DNA from: Akkermansia muciniphila
GTDB taxonomy: Bacteria; Verrucomicrobiota; Verrucomicrobiia; Verrucomicrobiales; V1-33
DNA: 46,449 bases
Direction of reading: 5' to 3'
Assembly (NCBI GenBank): GCA_943333275.1
Contig: CALQSQ010000041.1
Span: forward strand, 1 to 46,449
A program made the position numbers and the translations under genes. Shown here in pieces: positions 24,094 to 31,701 of the stretch (position 1 is its first letter; each line of letters begins with the position of its first letter). The notes beneath the pieces were generated by a model, which worked only from the letters and a program-made list of their open reading frames with translations, did not search any database and had not been told where the DNA came from.

Positions 24094-24738
24094 TCAGTCG
24101 AATTTTAGACCCAGATTGCGAAGGTGTGGATAGATGGCTTCCACCACTTCATCGAGGGTCATGGTTGAACTGTCGATGACGATGGAGTCCTGCGCTACCT
24201 TCAGGGGAGCGGTGCGGCGTGAGGAGTCGTAGGCGTCGCGCGCTGCGATGGCATCGGTTTCGCCCTGCGCGGACCGTCGCTTGGCGCGCACTTTCTCGCA
24301 GGCGTCGATGTAAAATTTATAGGGAGTCTCCGGAAAGACGACGCTCCCAATGTCCCGTCCCTCCATGACAACATTTCCCAGTTGCGCGTAGCGTCGCAGC
24401 TGCTCGACGAGCACCCGGCGCACCTCCGGAACCGCCGAGATGGCGGAAACCGCGCCATTGACATGCGGATCCCGGAGAAATGGTTCGGGATCTTTGCCGC
24501 CGATCCGAATCGTGCTCCGGGCATTTTCCTGCCCGCATTCAATATCCAGGGTGGAAATCCATCGGGTCAGGGCGGCGGCATCATTTGGATCCAATCCCTC
24601 CTGCAAGGCGGCCCAGGTTACGGCCCGATACATCGCGCCACTGTTCACAAAGATGGCTCCCAGCCTCCCGGCGAGGACGCGGGAGACACTACTTTTACCG
24701 GATGCAGCCGGTCCGTCGATGGCGATGACAAAGGACAT
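24094..24738 (-). CDS. cmk: Cytidylate kinase
   Basis: Phosphorylates CMP and dCMP with ATP. 214 residues from ATG 24738, which begins MSFVIAIDGPAASGKSS with the P-loop at residues 9-17, just as in the family. The frame is open further upstream to 24990 but the extra residues have no homology and overlap the divergent gene. Other blocks: VNSGAMYRAVTWAAL, VMEGRDIGSVVFP, RRSAQGETDAIAARDAYDSSR in pieces, and DSSTMTLDEVVE. It forms an operon with plsC. Confidence 0.95.
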   Translation of the reverse strand: MSFVIAIDGPAASGKSSVSRVLAGRLGAIFVNSGAMYRAVTWAALQEGLDPNDAAALTRWISTLDIECGQENARSTIRIGGKDPEPFLRDPHVNGAVSAISAVPEVRRVLVEQLRRYAQLGNVVMEGRDIGSVVFPETPYKFYIDACEKVRAKRRSAQGETDAIAARDAYDSSRRTAPLKVAQDSIVIDSSTMTLDEVVEAIYPHLRNLGLKFD

Positions 24739-24832
24739 GGTTGGGTCATTCCTAAACGGATGCGGCACTGACGCAACACGTTCCTGCGGTTCGATGGTTG
24801 CCAAGTGGCGCCTTTCGCCTAATTTGGCCGCC

Positions 24833-25270
24833 ATGTTTATCGTCGATGACTGCTCGCTGAGTTTTGAAATTCCCGCCCGTGACTCCCTGGGAAGGGACGC
24901 CGTGGAGGGGCAGATCGCCGGCACCCAGGACAGGGTGCTGTTTACCTGGCGATTGAAGGACCGGACTTTTCGCAAGGGGGATGCCGACATGAAGAGTGTG
25001 GAGATTCCCTATGGAAAAGTTGAAAAAGTGTTGTTCAAAGCCACGCTGGGCTTCCTCAATCCTCGCCTGATTTTTGACGTCATAGATGCCCAGCTTCTGG
25101 CCAATGTTCCCGGAACTGACGTCGGCAAGGCAACCCTGCGTCTGCCTCCCAAATCGAAGGAGGCAGCCAGGAAATTCATCAAGATGGTTGAATTTAAAAA
25201 GACGGAGGAGGCAGTTAGAATCTCCCGCACCAGGCTGTTGGATATTCCGGAGGCTGGCAAATTGGAGTAA
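24833..25270 (+). CDS. Small protein of unknown function, possibly PH-like
   Basis: 145 residues, no signal peptide or membrane segment. Divergent from cmk with 94 bases between. The pattern of short beta strands (VLFTWRLKDRTFRKG, SVEIPYGKVEKVLFK, PRLIFDVID) followed by a final helix (EAARKFIKMVEF) and a charged tail is compatible with a pleckstrin-homology-like fold. That is only an impression from sequence; I do not recognise a family. The ATG at 24833 is chosen because the frame upstream overlaps cmk on the other strand. Confidence 0.65.
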   Translation: MFIVDDCSLSFEIPARDSLGRDAVEGQIAGTQDRVLFTWRLKDRTFRKGDADMKSVEIPYGKVEKVLFKATLGFLNPRLIFDVIDAQLLANVPGTDVGKATLRLPPKSKEAARKFIKMVEFKKTEEAVRISRTRLLDIPEAGKLE

Positions 25271-25676
25271 TACTGAATCGAATGGAAAACGGGTCTGTTT
25301 CAGATGGAAGCTACGGGAAACCTTCTCCCCGAAATCCGCTACCCCTGCAAGGCCGATTGGAAGAGCTATCCACCGGAGAAGGCCAGGGTTGGAGCAAAGC
25401 GGAACCCCTGGAACCAATGAAAAAGCCCCATCATCGCAGAGCGACGAGAGAAATCAACGTTCGTGCGCAAGGACTACTGCGCTTCCGTATGCCCACCGCG
25501 CTGGGGCCGAAAGACGTGGAGTCCAATGTCCGGGCGTTAGTCCGGGCATTACACTTCGCTTTATACCCGGCTACCTTCCATCCATCTCTGCGGGAATTAA
25601 AGACAAAGATCCGGTTTCCATTGCTAGGGGTGTAAGAATTTAATAACCAAGGGTTTGAGAGGTTAACAATAAATTC
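25271..25676. other. Gene-poor stretch left of the insertion sequence
   Basis: About 400 bases without a convincing gene. One frame is open at 25282-25635 but its composition (scattered Arg/Pro/Ser, no domain, no start signal) looks non-coding. The stretch contains an imperfect palindrome at 25525-25550 resembling dispersed extragenic repeats. It runs straight into the left inverted repeat of the IS. Confidence 0.6.
25525..25550. repeat. Imperfect palindrome, REP-like
   Basis: Arms AATGTCCGG and CCGGGCATT around a short centre, with 10 of 13 positions symmetric. The CCGGGC-type core in a gene-free stretch is typical of dispersed extragenic palindromes. Only one copy was noticed here, so repeat status needs the whole genome. 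Confidence 0.45.
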
Positions 25677-25701
25677 GGCGCAACGGGAATGGATGGGGAG
25701 T
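25677..25701 (+). repeat. Left terminal inverted repeat of the IS
   Basis: 25 bases starting GGCGCAACGGG and ending GGGGAGT. It matches the reverse complement of the right end with one difference, at position 7 (A here, G in the right copy). Confidence 0.9.
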
Positions 25702-25717
25702 AGCATCCAACAAATAA

Positions 25718-26965
25718 TTGGCTAAGGATGGAGGGGTGAAGGCACTCAATCTAAAAGCATTTTACGGGCAATCGCTGGGGCTCAAAGCGCCCTGGAAGGT
25801 GGCCGCTGTCTCCATTGCGGCGGAAACCAAGCAGGTCCACATTCGCGTCGAATGTGCGAGGCGGGTCGCCTGGGTCGATCCCGAAACCAAGGCCCGTGCG
25901 CTGATCAAAGACTGGCAGGAGCGCACCTGGCGGCATCTTGACACCTGTGAATGCGAAACCATCATCACCGCACGCGTGCCCCGCATTGAGCTTCAGAGCG
26001 GGCGCACCATGATGGTCAGCGTGCCATGGGCACCGGAAGGCGGACGCTTCACGCGCAGCTTTGAAAGCCATCTCATTGAGCTGTTGGAGCAGACGCGCAC
26101 CGTGCGAGGGGCGGCCCGTCTCGCCAGAATCACCGAGGATCAAGTCGATGGAGTCATGCGGCGTGCCGTCGCCCGTGGCCTGCTCCGGCGCGCGGCCCCG
26201 GCGATCCAGCATCTTGGAATCGACGAGAAAGCCTTTGGCAAAGGCCACCGCTACGCCACGCTGCTCAACGATCTGGACAAGGGATGTGTGATTGATCTCA
26301 TCGAAGAACGCACCGAGGAGGCGACCGAAAAACTCCTCCGGGAGCTGCCCGCGACCAGCCGCCAGGGCATTGCCGCCGTCGCCCTGGACATGTGGCCTGC
26401 CTACATTGGCGCGCTGGGCAAAGTCCTGCCTGAAGCCAGTCTGGTCTTTGATCGTTTTCATCTCAAGAAGCACCTCAACGAGGCGGTGGACAAGGTGCGC
26501 CGGGAGGAGCATCGCAAACTCAGCGCCAGCGCAAACCCTCTGCTCAGCGGCAGCAAATACCTTTGGCTCAAAACGCATGACGATCTGCGCCGTAGTGTGG
26601 AGGCCGAATTCAGAGCGCTCCTGGTGCAGGATTTGCAAACTGGCACCGCGTGGGCCTTGAAAGAAAACTTTGATCGGTTTTGGAGCTACAAGTCGTGGGC
26701 CTAGGCGCTGCGCTTTTTATGTGACTGGGTGGAGCTTGCCCGCCAGAGCGCACTCAAGCCACTCGCGAAGGCGGCAGATCTCATCGACAAACATGCCGCT
26801 GGGATTATGAACTATCTGCTCCATCCCATCACCAATGCCGCATCTGAAGGGATTAATTCCATCATCCAAAGCCTCAAGCACGCCGCCCGAGGGCTTCCCA
26901 ACTTCCCATCCTTCCGCACCCGTGTCCTGTTTTACCTTGGCAAACTTGACCTCTCTCCCGCTTGA
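25718..26965 (+). pseudogene. ISL3-family transposase, interrupted by one amber stop
   Basis: DDE transposase read in one frame through a TAG at 26702-26704. The first part (328 codons) has the N-terminal ISL3 region with a Cys-x-Cys remnant (DTCECET). It also has the first two catalytic acids: Asp in LGIDEKAFGKGHRYATLL and Asp in VALDMWPAYIGAL, followed by VFDRFHLKKHLNEAVD. The stop falls inside YKSWA-stop-ALRFLCDW. The remaining 86 codons hold the third acid, the Glu in NAASEGINSIIQSLKHAARG. So translation stopping at TAG lacks the full triad. No other lesion is seen. The start may be TTG 25718 or GTG 25736. Amber readthrough is possible but unsupported. Confidence 0.88.
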
Positions 26966-26967
26966 AA

Positions 26968-26992
26968 ACTCCCCATCCATTCCCGCTGCGCC
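26968..26992 (-). repeat. Right terminal inverted repeat of the IS
   Basis: 25 bases, ACTCCCC at the inner side to CTGCGCC at the outer end. It begins 3 bases after the transposase stop. Confidence 0.9.
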
Positions 26993-27095
26993 ATTATTGA
27001 AGCCAAGGCGAGGCTTGCAGCAGCCAATTCCAAAACAAAAAAATAGGGTGCGCGATGGCCACACATTTACTGCTTTGCCATCATAGCCGATCTTC

Positions 27096-27668
27096 ATGGA
27101 AAGCACGCCAAATGATCAGCCCTCCAGCGACACGCTGGAGGGCTGGACGCGCCTTTTTGCCAAGGGTGACGAGGCCGCGTGGCGCTGGTTTCACGAACGC
27201 TACTACCTCCCGCTGCTGCGCTACGCCGCGCACCGCTCCGGCAATGCATCCGCCGGGAGCGAAATCGTGCAGGACGCCTACCTCCGCATCGCCCGACACG
27301 CCAAGCCATTCAAACTCGAGCCGGACTTCTGGGGATGGCTCTGCTGCATCGTCCGCTGCGCTGCGCTTGACCACATGCGGCACATCACGCGGCGCAGCAC
27401 GCTGCTGGAAAAGTTTGAGCACTGGCGGGCATCACACACGAGTGATGAATCGCAATGGCATCCGTCCACGAACCACAGCCAAGCGCTTGCCGACGAGGCG
27501 CTAGCGAAGCTTCCCGCAGATGACGCGAAACTGCTCCGCAATAAATACGGGGACGGCTGCACAACAAAAGAGCTAGCTTCCCAACTAGGGGTGACAGCAA
27601 AAGCCATCGAACACCGCCTCTCACGCTTGCGGGCCCAACTTCTGGTCATTATACTACGTATCCAATGA
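27096..27668 (+). CDS. ECF-type RNA polymerase sigma factor
   Basis: 190-residue alternative sigma factor with region 2 (WTRLFAKGDEAAWRWFHERY, AGSEIVQDAYLRIARH, FWGWLCCIVRCAALDHMR) and region 4 with a helix-turn-helix (CTTKELASQLGVTAKAIEHRLSRLRAQL). It has no regions 1 or 3, as expected for ECF factors. It starts about 100 bases after the IS right end, so its native upstream region may have been replaced by the insertion. Its end overlaps the next gene by ATGA, suggesting a sigma/anti-sigma-type pair. The target genes are unknown. Confidence 0.88.
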   Translation: MESTPNDQPSSDTLEGWTRLFAKGDEAAWRWFHERYYLPLLRYAAHRSGNASAGSEIVQDAYLRIARHAKPFKLEPDFWGWLCCIVRCAALDHMRHITRRSTLLEKFEHWRASHTSDESQWHPSTNHSQALADEALAKLPADDAKLLRNKYGDGCTTKELASQLGVTAKAIEHRLSRLRAQLLVIILRIQ

Positions 27669-28111
27669 AAACGCCATTCGATCCCATTGACCCGCTCCTG
27701 CAAAGCCTCACGGAAGAGGCTGACGATCTTCCGCTGAAAGCCGCAGCCGAGGCGCGCAGGACATGCGCATCTCGAATGAGACGACGCCGCCAAATCGCGC
27801 TTACTTTCACAGTGATCTTTTGTGGGGTGTCTGCGTGGCAGATGTTTCCGCGTGGGGGCAAGGATAGTGAAATGATTACTTCCGTTGAACCGTCGGATGC
27901 TTGCACGGTTCTTCCCGGGGAAGCCGCACTAACATCCCTCCAAACAATGATCGTGCGAACCGAGGTGCAGGCGAGGAATGAACCGCTGCCATTGCCAGAT
28001 GGACTCACTTCAGATCAGGCAAAGGTGGTGAAAGCCGCGCGCGGCCTCCCGCTCCTGCTCGTCCGAGATCGTTCTGGCTCAGTCGCCCGCATCCACCTCA
28101 TCGAACGATGA
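27665..28111 (+). CDS. Small membrane protein, possible anti-sigma factor
   Basis: 148 residues, overlapping the sigma gene by 4 bases. It has a short acidic/Leu N-terminal cytoplasmic part (LLQSLTEEADDLPLKAAAEA), an Arg-rich stop (RRRR), one membrane segment (about 43-59, IALTFTVIFCGVSAWQMF) and an extracytoplasmic C-terminal domain. This topology and overlap with an ECF gene suit an anti-sigma factor, but it has no zinc-binding anti-sigma motif and I recognise no family. Conserved partner status is inference. Confidence 0.7.
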   Translation: MKTPFDPIDPLLQSLTEEADDLPLKAAAEARRTCASRMRRRRQIALTFTVIFCGVSAWQMFPRGGKDSEMITSVEPSDACTVLPGEAALTSLQTMIVRTEVQARNEPLPLPDGLTSDQAKVVKAARGLPLLLVRDRSGSVARIHLIER

Positions 28112-28273
28112 CTCTTTGCGATCCACCACATTTTCATCAAAGGTGGCTAGTTGGCGGCACTCAATTCCGAGCTATTCGTGATTTGTGCATTGGGGCTAAG
28201 CTCACATTGACTAGCGCTGCGCTGGTTGAGGAGCATGCGAACTCGTGAGTTCTGAGTCACGAAATGCTCGGGC

Positions 28274-28760
28274 TCAGCCTCGCACCACCTCAAAAGCGGT
28301 ATTCGGGTTGACGAGTCCATTTCTGTGTTCCTTGCGTTCTTTTGCGGCATATGGTTTGAACAAAGGATTATTTTCTGTGTTCCTTAAGTAGATGCCGCGA
28401 TATCTCAATTGGGTGAGCGTGGTGGGTTGGGGGGGATCGGTGTATCCGGGCGTGGTGTCGTAGGTTAGGTGGACGAAGCCTTTGCCGTCGCTGCTATCCA
28501 CTTCCAGGCGCAGGACCTCGAGCCATTTGCTGTTGCCGTCGAATTTCCAGGGGATGTGGACTCCGCCGGGGGTGACGTTTGCGGAGAAGGAGGGGCGCAG
28601 CGTGAGGAAGTCTGGCGGGGTCACCTCCGGGCCGATGATGCGGAGATCGCTGCGCATGGCGGGGGTGCAGAGGGGGTTGTCTTTGAATTCGGCTGAGGTC
28701 GGCCACGAACTTGATGATGCGGGTGAGGCTGCCTTCACCACAACTTCAACCCAGGGCTAT
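28274..28760 (-). pseudogene. Frameshifted C-terminal remnant of a larger protein
   Basis: On the minus strand, one frame reads GEGSLTRIIKFVADL just after a stop. The protein sense then continues in another frame as AEFKDNPLCTPAMRSDLRIIGPE...HLTYDTTPGYTDPP, so a one-base shift lies near 28694. After LRYRGIYL the sequence changes character and turns into low-complexity Lys/Glu/Asn (KERKEHRNG), which comes from the direct-repeat DNA. It looks like a broken gene for a beta-rich protein of the type common in Verrucomicrobiota, with both ends lost. Family identity is uncertain. Confidence 0.6.
28320..28385. repeat. Direct repeat pair inside the remnant
   Basis: TTTCTGTGTTCCTT occurs at 28320-28333 and 28372-28385. 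The first copy runs on into GCGTTCTTTTGCGGC. Such motifs recur as dispersed intergenic junk in some soil Verrucomicrobiota and Planctomycetota, from memory. Whether this is a genome-wide repeat was not testable. Confidence 0.5.
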
Positions 28761-28960
28761 TTTTGAAAGATGTTAGGGAGGAGTTTTCAACAGGCTCCTC
28801 AGTCTATCACTTTTGGTGAGTTGTGAGCAGGCTCGTGTGATTTCAGACCGACAAATCATCGGATGATGCATTTGCAGCATCGGTATCTGGCCCAAGGGGC
28901 TGATTTTGAATTTGTCTACGCATGCAGTTGCAATGCAAAAGTGTCGCGTCGGATTGATAG

Positions 28961-29034
28961 TGCACCCACCAGGACTCGAACCTGGAACCTTTTGATTCGT
29001 AGTCAAATACTCTATCCAATTGAGCTATGGGTGC
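28961..29034 (-). tRNA. tRNA-Arg (anticodon ACG)
   Basis: 74-nt cloverleaf on the minus strand with a 7-bp acceptor stem (GCACCCA/TGGGTGC), D-arm, anticodon stem TTTGA/TCAAA with loop CTACGAA giving anticodon ACG, and T-arm CCAGG-TTCGAGT-CCTGG. The A34 would be edited to inosine by TadA to read CGU, CGC and CGA. The bases after the discriminator A are CTA, so CCA is not encoded. Confidence 0.95.
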
Positions 29035-29176
29035 CTGCTGCGAGTGATTTCTTAGGCGAAGGGTGGGGGATTGTCAAAATTTTTTGCAGGCTGAGAGGTG
29101 GAAATGAGCGATTGGGGGTTGCATGGCGGGCGGAGATGGGGAACTTCGGCCTTTCCCTTCGAACTCTTTTATAGAA

Positions 29177-30874
29177 ATGTCTCATCCCGCCCCTGCCTCC
29201 GACCCCCCTGCCGCACCCCTGGATTTCATCCGGGAGATCGTGCGCGATGATCTGGCGTCCGGTAAGCATAAATCGATAGTGACCCGATTCCCGCCCGAAC
29301 CGAACGGGTATCTGCACATCGGGCATGCGAAGTCGATTTGTCTGAACTTTGGAATCGCCCAGGAGAATCCTGGTGCCCGGTGCCACTTGCGTTTCGACGA
29401 TACGAATCCGGCGAAGGAGGATGTGGAATATGTGGATTCGATCAAGGAGGATGTTCGCTGGCTGGGCTTCGATTGGGGGAATCATCTTTACCATGCTTCG
29501 GATTACTTCCCGGGGATCTACCAGTGGGCTCTGGAACTCATTGGAAAAGGTCTGGCGTATGTCTGTGACCTGACGGCTGAGCAGACGAGGCAGACCCGTG
29601 GAACGTTGACAGAACCCGGGACGGAAAGCCCGTTCCGAGGTCGTTCTGTGGCGGAGAATCTGGATTTGTTCGAACGGATGCGGGCGGGGGAATTTGCAGA
29701 TGGCTCCCGCACCCTGCGTGCGAAAATTGACATGGCATCGCCAAACATGAACCTGCGTGATCCGGTGATTTACCGGATCAAAAAGGTTCCGCATGACCGG
29801 ACGGGGGACACTTGGTGCATCTATCCGACGTATGACATGGCGCACGGATTTTCTGATGCCATCGAGGGCGTGACGCATTCCATCTGCACACTGGAATTTG
29901 AGGATCACCGCCCGTTGTATCACTGGCTGCTGGACAACGTCAGCGCCCCCTGCCACCCGCGCCAGATTGAGTTTTCCAGGCTGAATCTGACCTACACGGT
30001 GATGTCCAAGCGCAAGCTGCTGCACATGGTGGAGACGGGAATGGTGGATGGGTGGGATGACCCGCGCATGCCGACGATTTGCGGGCTGCGACGCCGGGGC
30101 TATACCCCGGAAGGGATCCGGAATTTCTGCAAAAAAATCGGCGTCACGAAATTCAACAGCCAGACAGATGTGGCGGTGCTGGAACACAGTGTGCGCGAGC
30201 ATTTAAACAAAACGGCTCCCCGTTTCATGGGGGTTCTCAGGCCGCTTAAAGTCGTGATTTCCAATTATCCTGAGGGACAGGTGGAAGAAATGGAGGCGGT
30301 TAATAATCCGGAGGATCCTGCTGCCGGAAGCCGCAAGATTTTCTTTGGCCGGGAAATCGTGATAGATCAGGAGGATTTCATGGAAACGCCTCCTCCCAAG
30401 TATTTCCGTCTCAGCGTCGGCAAGTCGGTGAAACTCCGGTATGCCTACATCATTACCTGCCAGTCGGTGGTGAAGGATGTGGATGGCAATGTCACGGAAC
30501 TGCATTGCACGTACGATCCCGCCAGCCGCGAGGTGGCTCCGCAGAAGGGCACGGCGGTCATTCACTGGCTGAGCGCCCGCCATGCGGGGACGGCGGAGGT
30601 GCGTCTCTATGACCGTCACTTCAACATCGCGAATTTGCACGATGTTCCCGAAGGGATGAAGGACAGTGACTTTATGAATCCCGACTCACTGCAAGTTTTG
30701 CCAGCAGCGATGGTGGAATCCTGCGTGCTGGATTTGCCTGCGGGGAGCGGATTCCAGTTTGAACGCACAGGCTATTTCTGCATCGACACCAAGGATTCCC
30801 GCCCGGGAGCCGTGGTCATCAACCGGACCGTAACTTTGAAGGACACATGGGCGAAAATGACGCAGAAGGCCTAG
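29177..30874 (+). CDS. glnS: Glutaminyl-tRNA synthetase
   Basis: Class I aminoacyl-tRNA synthetase that charges tRNA-Gln. 565 residues from ATG 29177; an earlier in-frame start at 29123 would add 18 poorly conserved residues. GlnRS-type HIGH region PPEPNGYLHIGHAKS with His47-Ile-Gly-His50, and the KMSKS equivalent Met276-Ser-Lys-Arg in TVMSKRKL. CxDTNP-like RFDDTNPAKED and DPRMPTICGLRRRGY are also present. The C-terminal beta-barrel anticodon-binding domain matches GlnRS rather than GluRS. The end overlaps radC by 28 bases. Confidence 0.95.
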   Translation: MSHPAPASDPPAAPLDFIREIVRDDLASGKHKSIVTRFPPEPNGYLHIGHAKSICLNFGIAQENPGARCHLRFDDTNPAKEDVEYVDSIKEDVRWLGFDWGNHLYHASDYFPGIYQWALELIGKGLAYVCDLTAEQTRQTRGTLTEPGTESPFRGRSVAENLDLFERMRAGEFADGSRTLRAKIDMASPNMNLRDPVIYRIKKVPHDRTGDTWCIYPTYDMAHGFSDAIEGVTHSICTLEFEDHRPLYHWLLDNVSAPCHPRQIEFSRLNLTYTVMSKRKLLHMVETGMVDGWDDPRMPTICGLRRRGYTPEGIRNFCKKIGVTKFNSQTDVAVLEHSVREHLNKTAPRFMGVLRPLKVVISNYPEGQVEEMEAVNNPEDPAAGSRKIFFGREIVIDQEDFMETPPPKYFRLSVGKSVKLRYAYIITCQSVVKDVDGNVTELHCTYDPASREVAPQKGTAVIHWLSARHAGTAEVRLYDRHFNIANLHDVPEGMKDSDFMNPDSLQVLPAAMVESCVLDLPAGSGFQFERTGYFCIDTKDSRPGAVVINRTVTLKDTWAKMTQKA

Positions 30875-31584
30875 CGGAGACACCGATTGGCCCGCGGCGC
30901 ATGAAGGACCTGCCGCTGGAAGACCGGCCCCGCGAGAAAATGATGCACAGGGGGATGGATTCCCTTTCCGACGCGGAACTCCTCGCCATTTTTTTCGGAT
31001 CGGGCGTCGTGGGAATGAATGCTGTGGAGATGGGACGGCTGCTTTTGCAGAAATATGGCAGCCTCACGGCGCTTAGTCGCATGGAGGTGAAGCAACTTAT
31101 GGAGCAAAAGGGCGTGGGTGAAGCCAAGGCCATTCACCTGGCGGCGGCGCTGGCGCTGGGGAAGCGCCTCGCGCACGAACGATTCCGCGAGACGCCCATG
31201 GATACACCCGCGGCCATTGCGCAACTGCTGGGACCTGAAATGCGCATGCTGCCGCAGGAATCCCTGCGGGTGGTGCTGCACACCACCCGGCTGACGCTGC
31301 TGTCTGTGCACGAGATCCACATCGGCAGTGTCAATGAGGTGAGCGCCAACATTTCCGAAGTGCTCCGCCCTGTCATTGTTCAGGGTGCGTATGCCTTCAG
31401 CCTCGCGCACAATCATCCCAGCGGTGATCCCGATGCAAGTGTGGCGGATCGCAATTTCACCCGACGCCTCAAGGACGCAGCCGCCGTCATGCAGATTCGT
31501 TTTCTCGATCATGTGATCATCGGCCAGCCCAGTTCAAAGTATCCGGATGGTTACTTCAGTTTCCGAGAGGTGGGATTGCTCTGA
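30847..31584 (+). CDS. radC: RadC family (JAMM/MPN-like) protein
   Basis: 245 residues with the N-terminal helix-hairpin-helix region (REKMMHRGMDSLSDAELLAIFFGSG, KGVGEAKAIHL) and a C-terminal RadC/JAB1-type domain. The metal motif is AHNHPSGDPDAS with His188 and His190 and following Asp residues. Despite its name the role in DNA repair is doubtful and the biochemical function is not settled. The start at 30847 overlaps glnS but has AAGGA just upstream; ATG 30901 is the alternative. Confidence 0.9.
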   Translation: MGENDAEGLAETPIGPRRMKDLPLEDRPREKMMHRGMDSLSDAELLAIFFGSGVVGMNAVEMGRLLLQKYGSLTALSRMEVKQLMEQKGVGEAKAIHLAAALALGKRLAHERFRETPMDTPAAIAQLLGPEMRMLPQESLRVVLHTTRLTLLSVHEIHIGSVNEVSANISEVLRPVIVQGAYAFSLAHNHPSGDPDASVADRNFTRRLKDAAAVMQIRFLDHVIIGQPSSKYPDGYFSFREVGLL

Positions 31585-31701
31585 AAGGGAAGTGGGGCTG
31601 GCGAAAGCGGGTGGGGTGGACCGGAAGATTTCCGGCGAGACGTAGCCAGCGTGTCGCCCTCATGCCTTGCCATGCCCGTAGGATTGGGATAGGGATTCCA
31701 C

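Larger units (their letters stand above)
25677..26992 (+). mobile_element. ISL3-family insertion sequence, 1316 bp
   Basis: Bounded by 25-bp terminal inverted repeats (25677-25701 and 26968-26992) that match at 24 of 25 positions and start with GG. A single transposase frame fills the element. Length is within the usual ISL3 range of about 1.2-1.5 kb. The 8-bp flanks (ATAAATTC left, ATTATTGA right) are not a duplication, although ISL3 elements normally leave one of 8 bp. The transposase has an internal amber codon, so this copy is probably inactive alone. Confidence 0.9.
28112..28960. other. Decayed intergenic region
   Basis: Between the membrane protein and tRNA-Arg. It holds a gene remnant on the minus strand and two 14-base direct repeats. 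Outside these (28112-28270 and 28770-28960) I see no gene, terminator or promoter that I can support. Confidence 0.6.

Noticed and set aside
25282-25635. 117-codon open frame left of the IS
   Set aside because: No domain, composition typical of non-coding GC-rich DNA, and it includes the palindrome. The region reads like decayed intergenic sequence.
26729-26965. Separate 78-codon gene after the transposase
   Set aside because: It is the in-frame C-terminal part of the interrupted transposase, carrying its catalytic Glu.
25677-28960. Prophage or genomic island with tRNA-Arg as attachment site
   Set aside because: No integrase, phage genes or direct repeat of the tRNA 3' end were found; only an IS, two small genes and debris.
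28773-29006. 77-codon frame with KVPGSSPGGC
   Set aside because: That phrase is the antisense-type translation of a tRNA gene; it overlaps tRNA-Arg.
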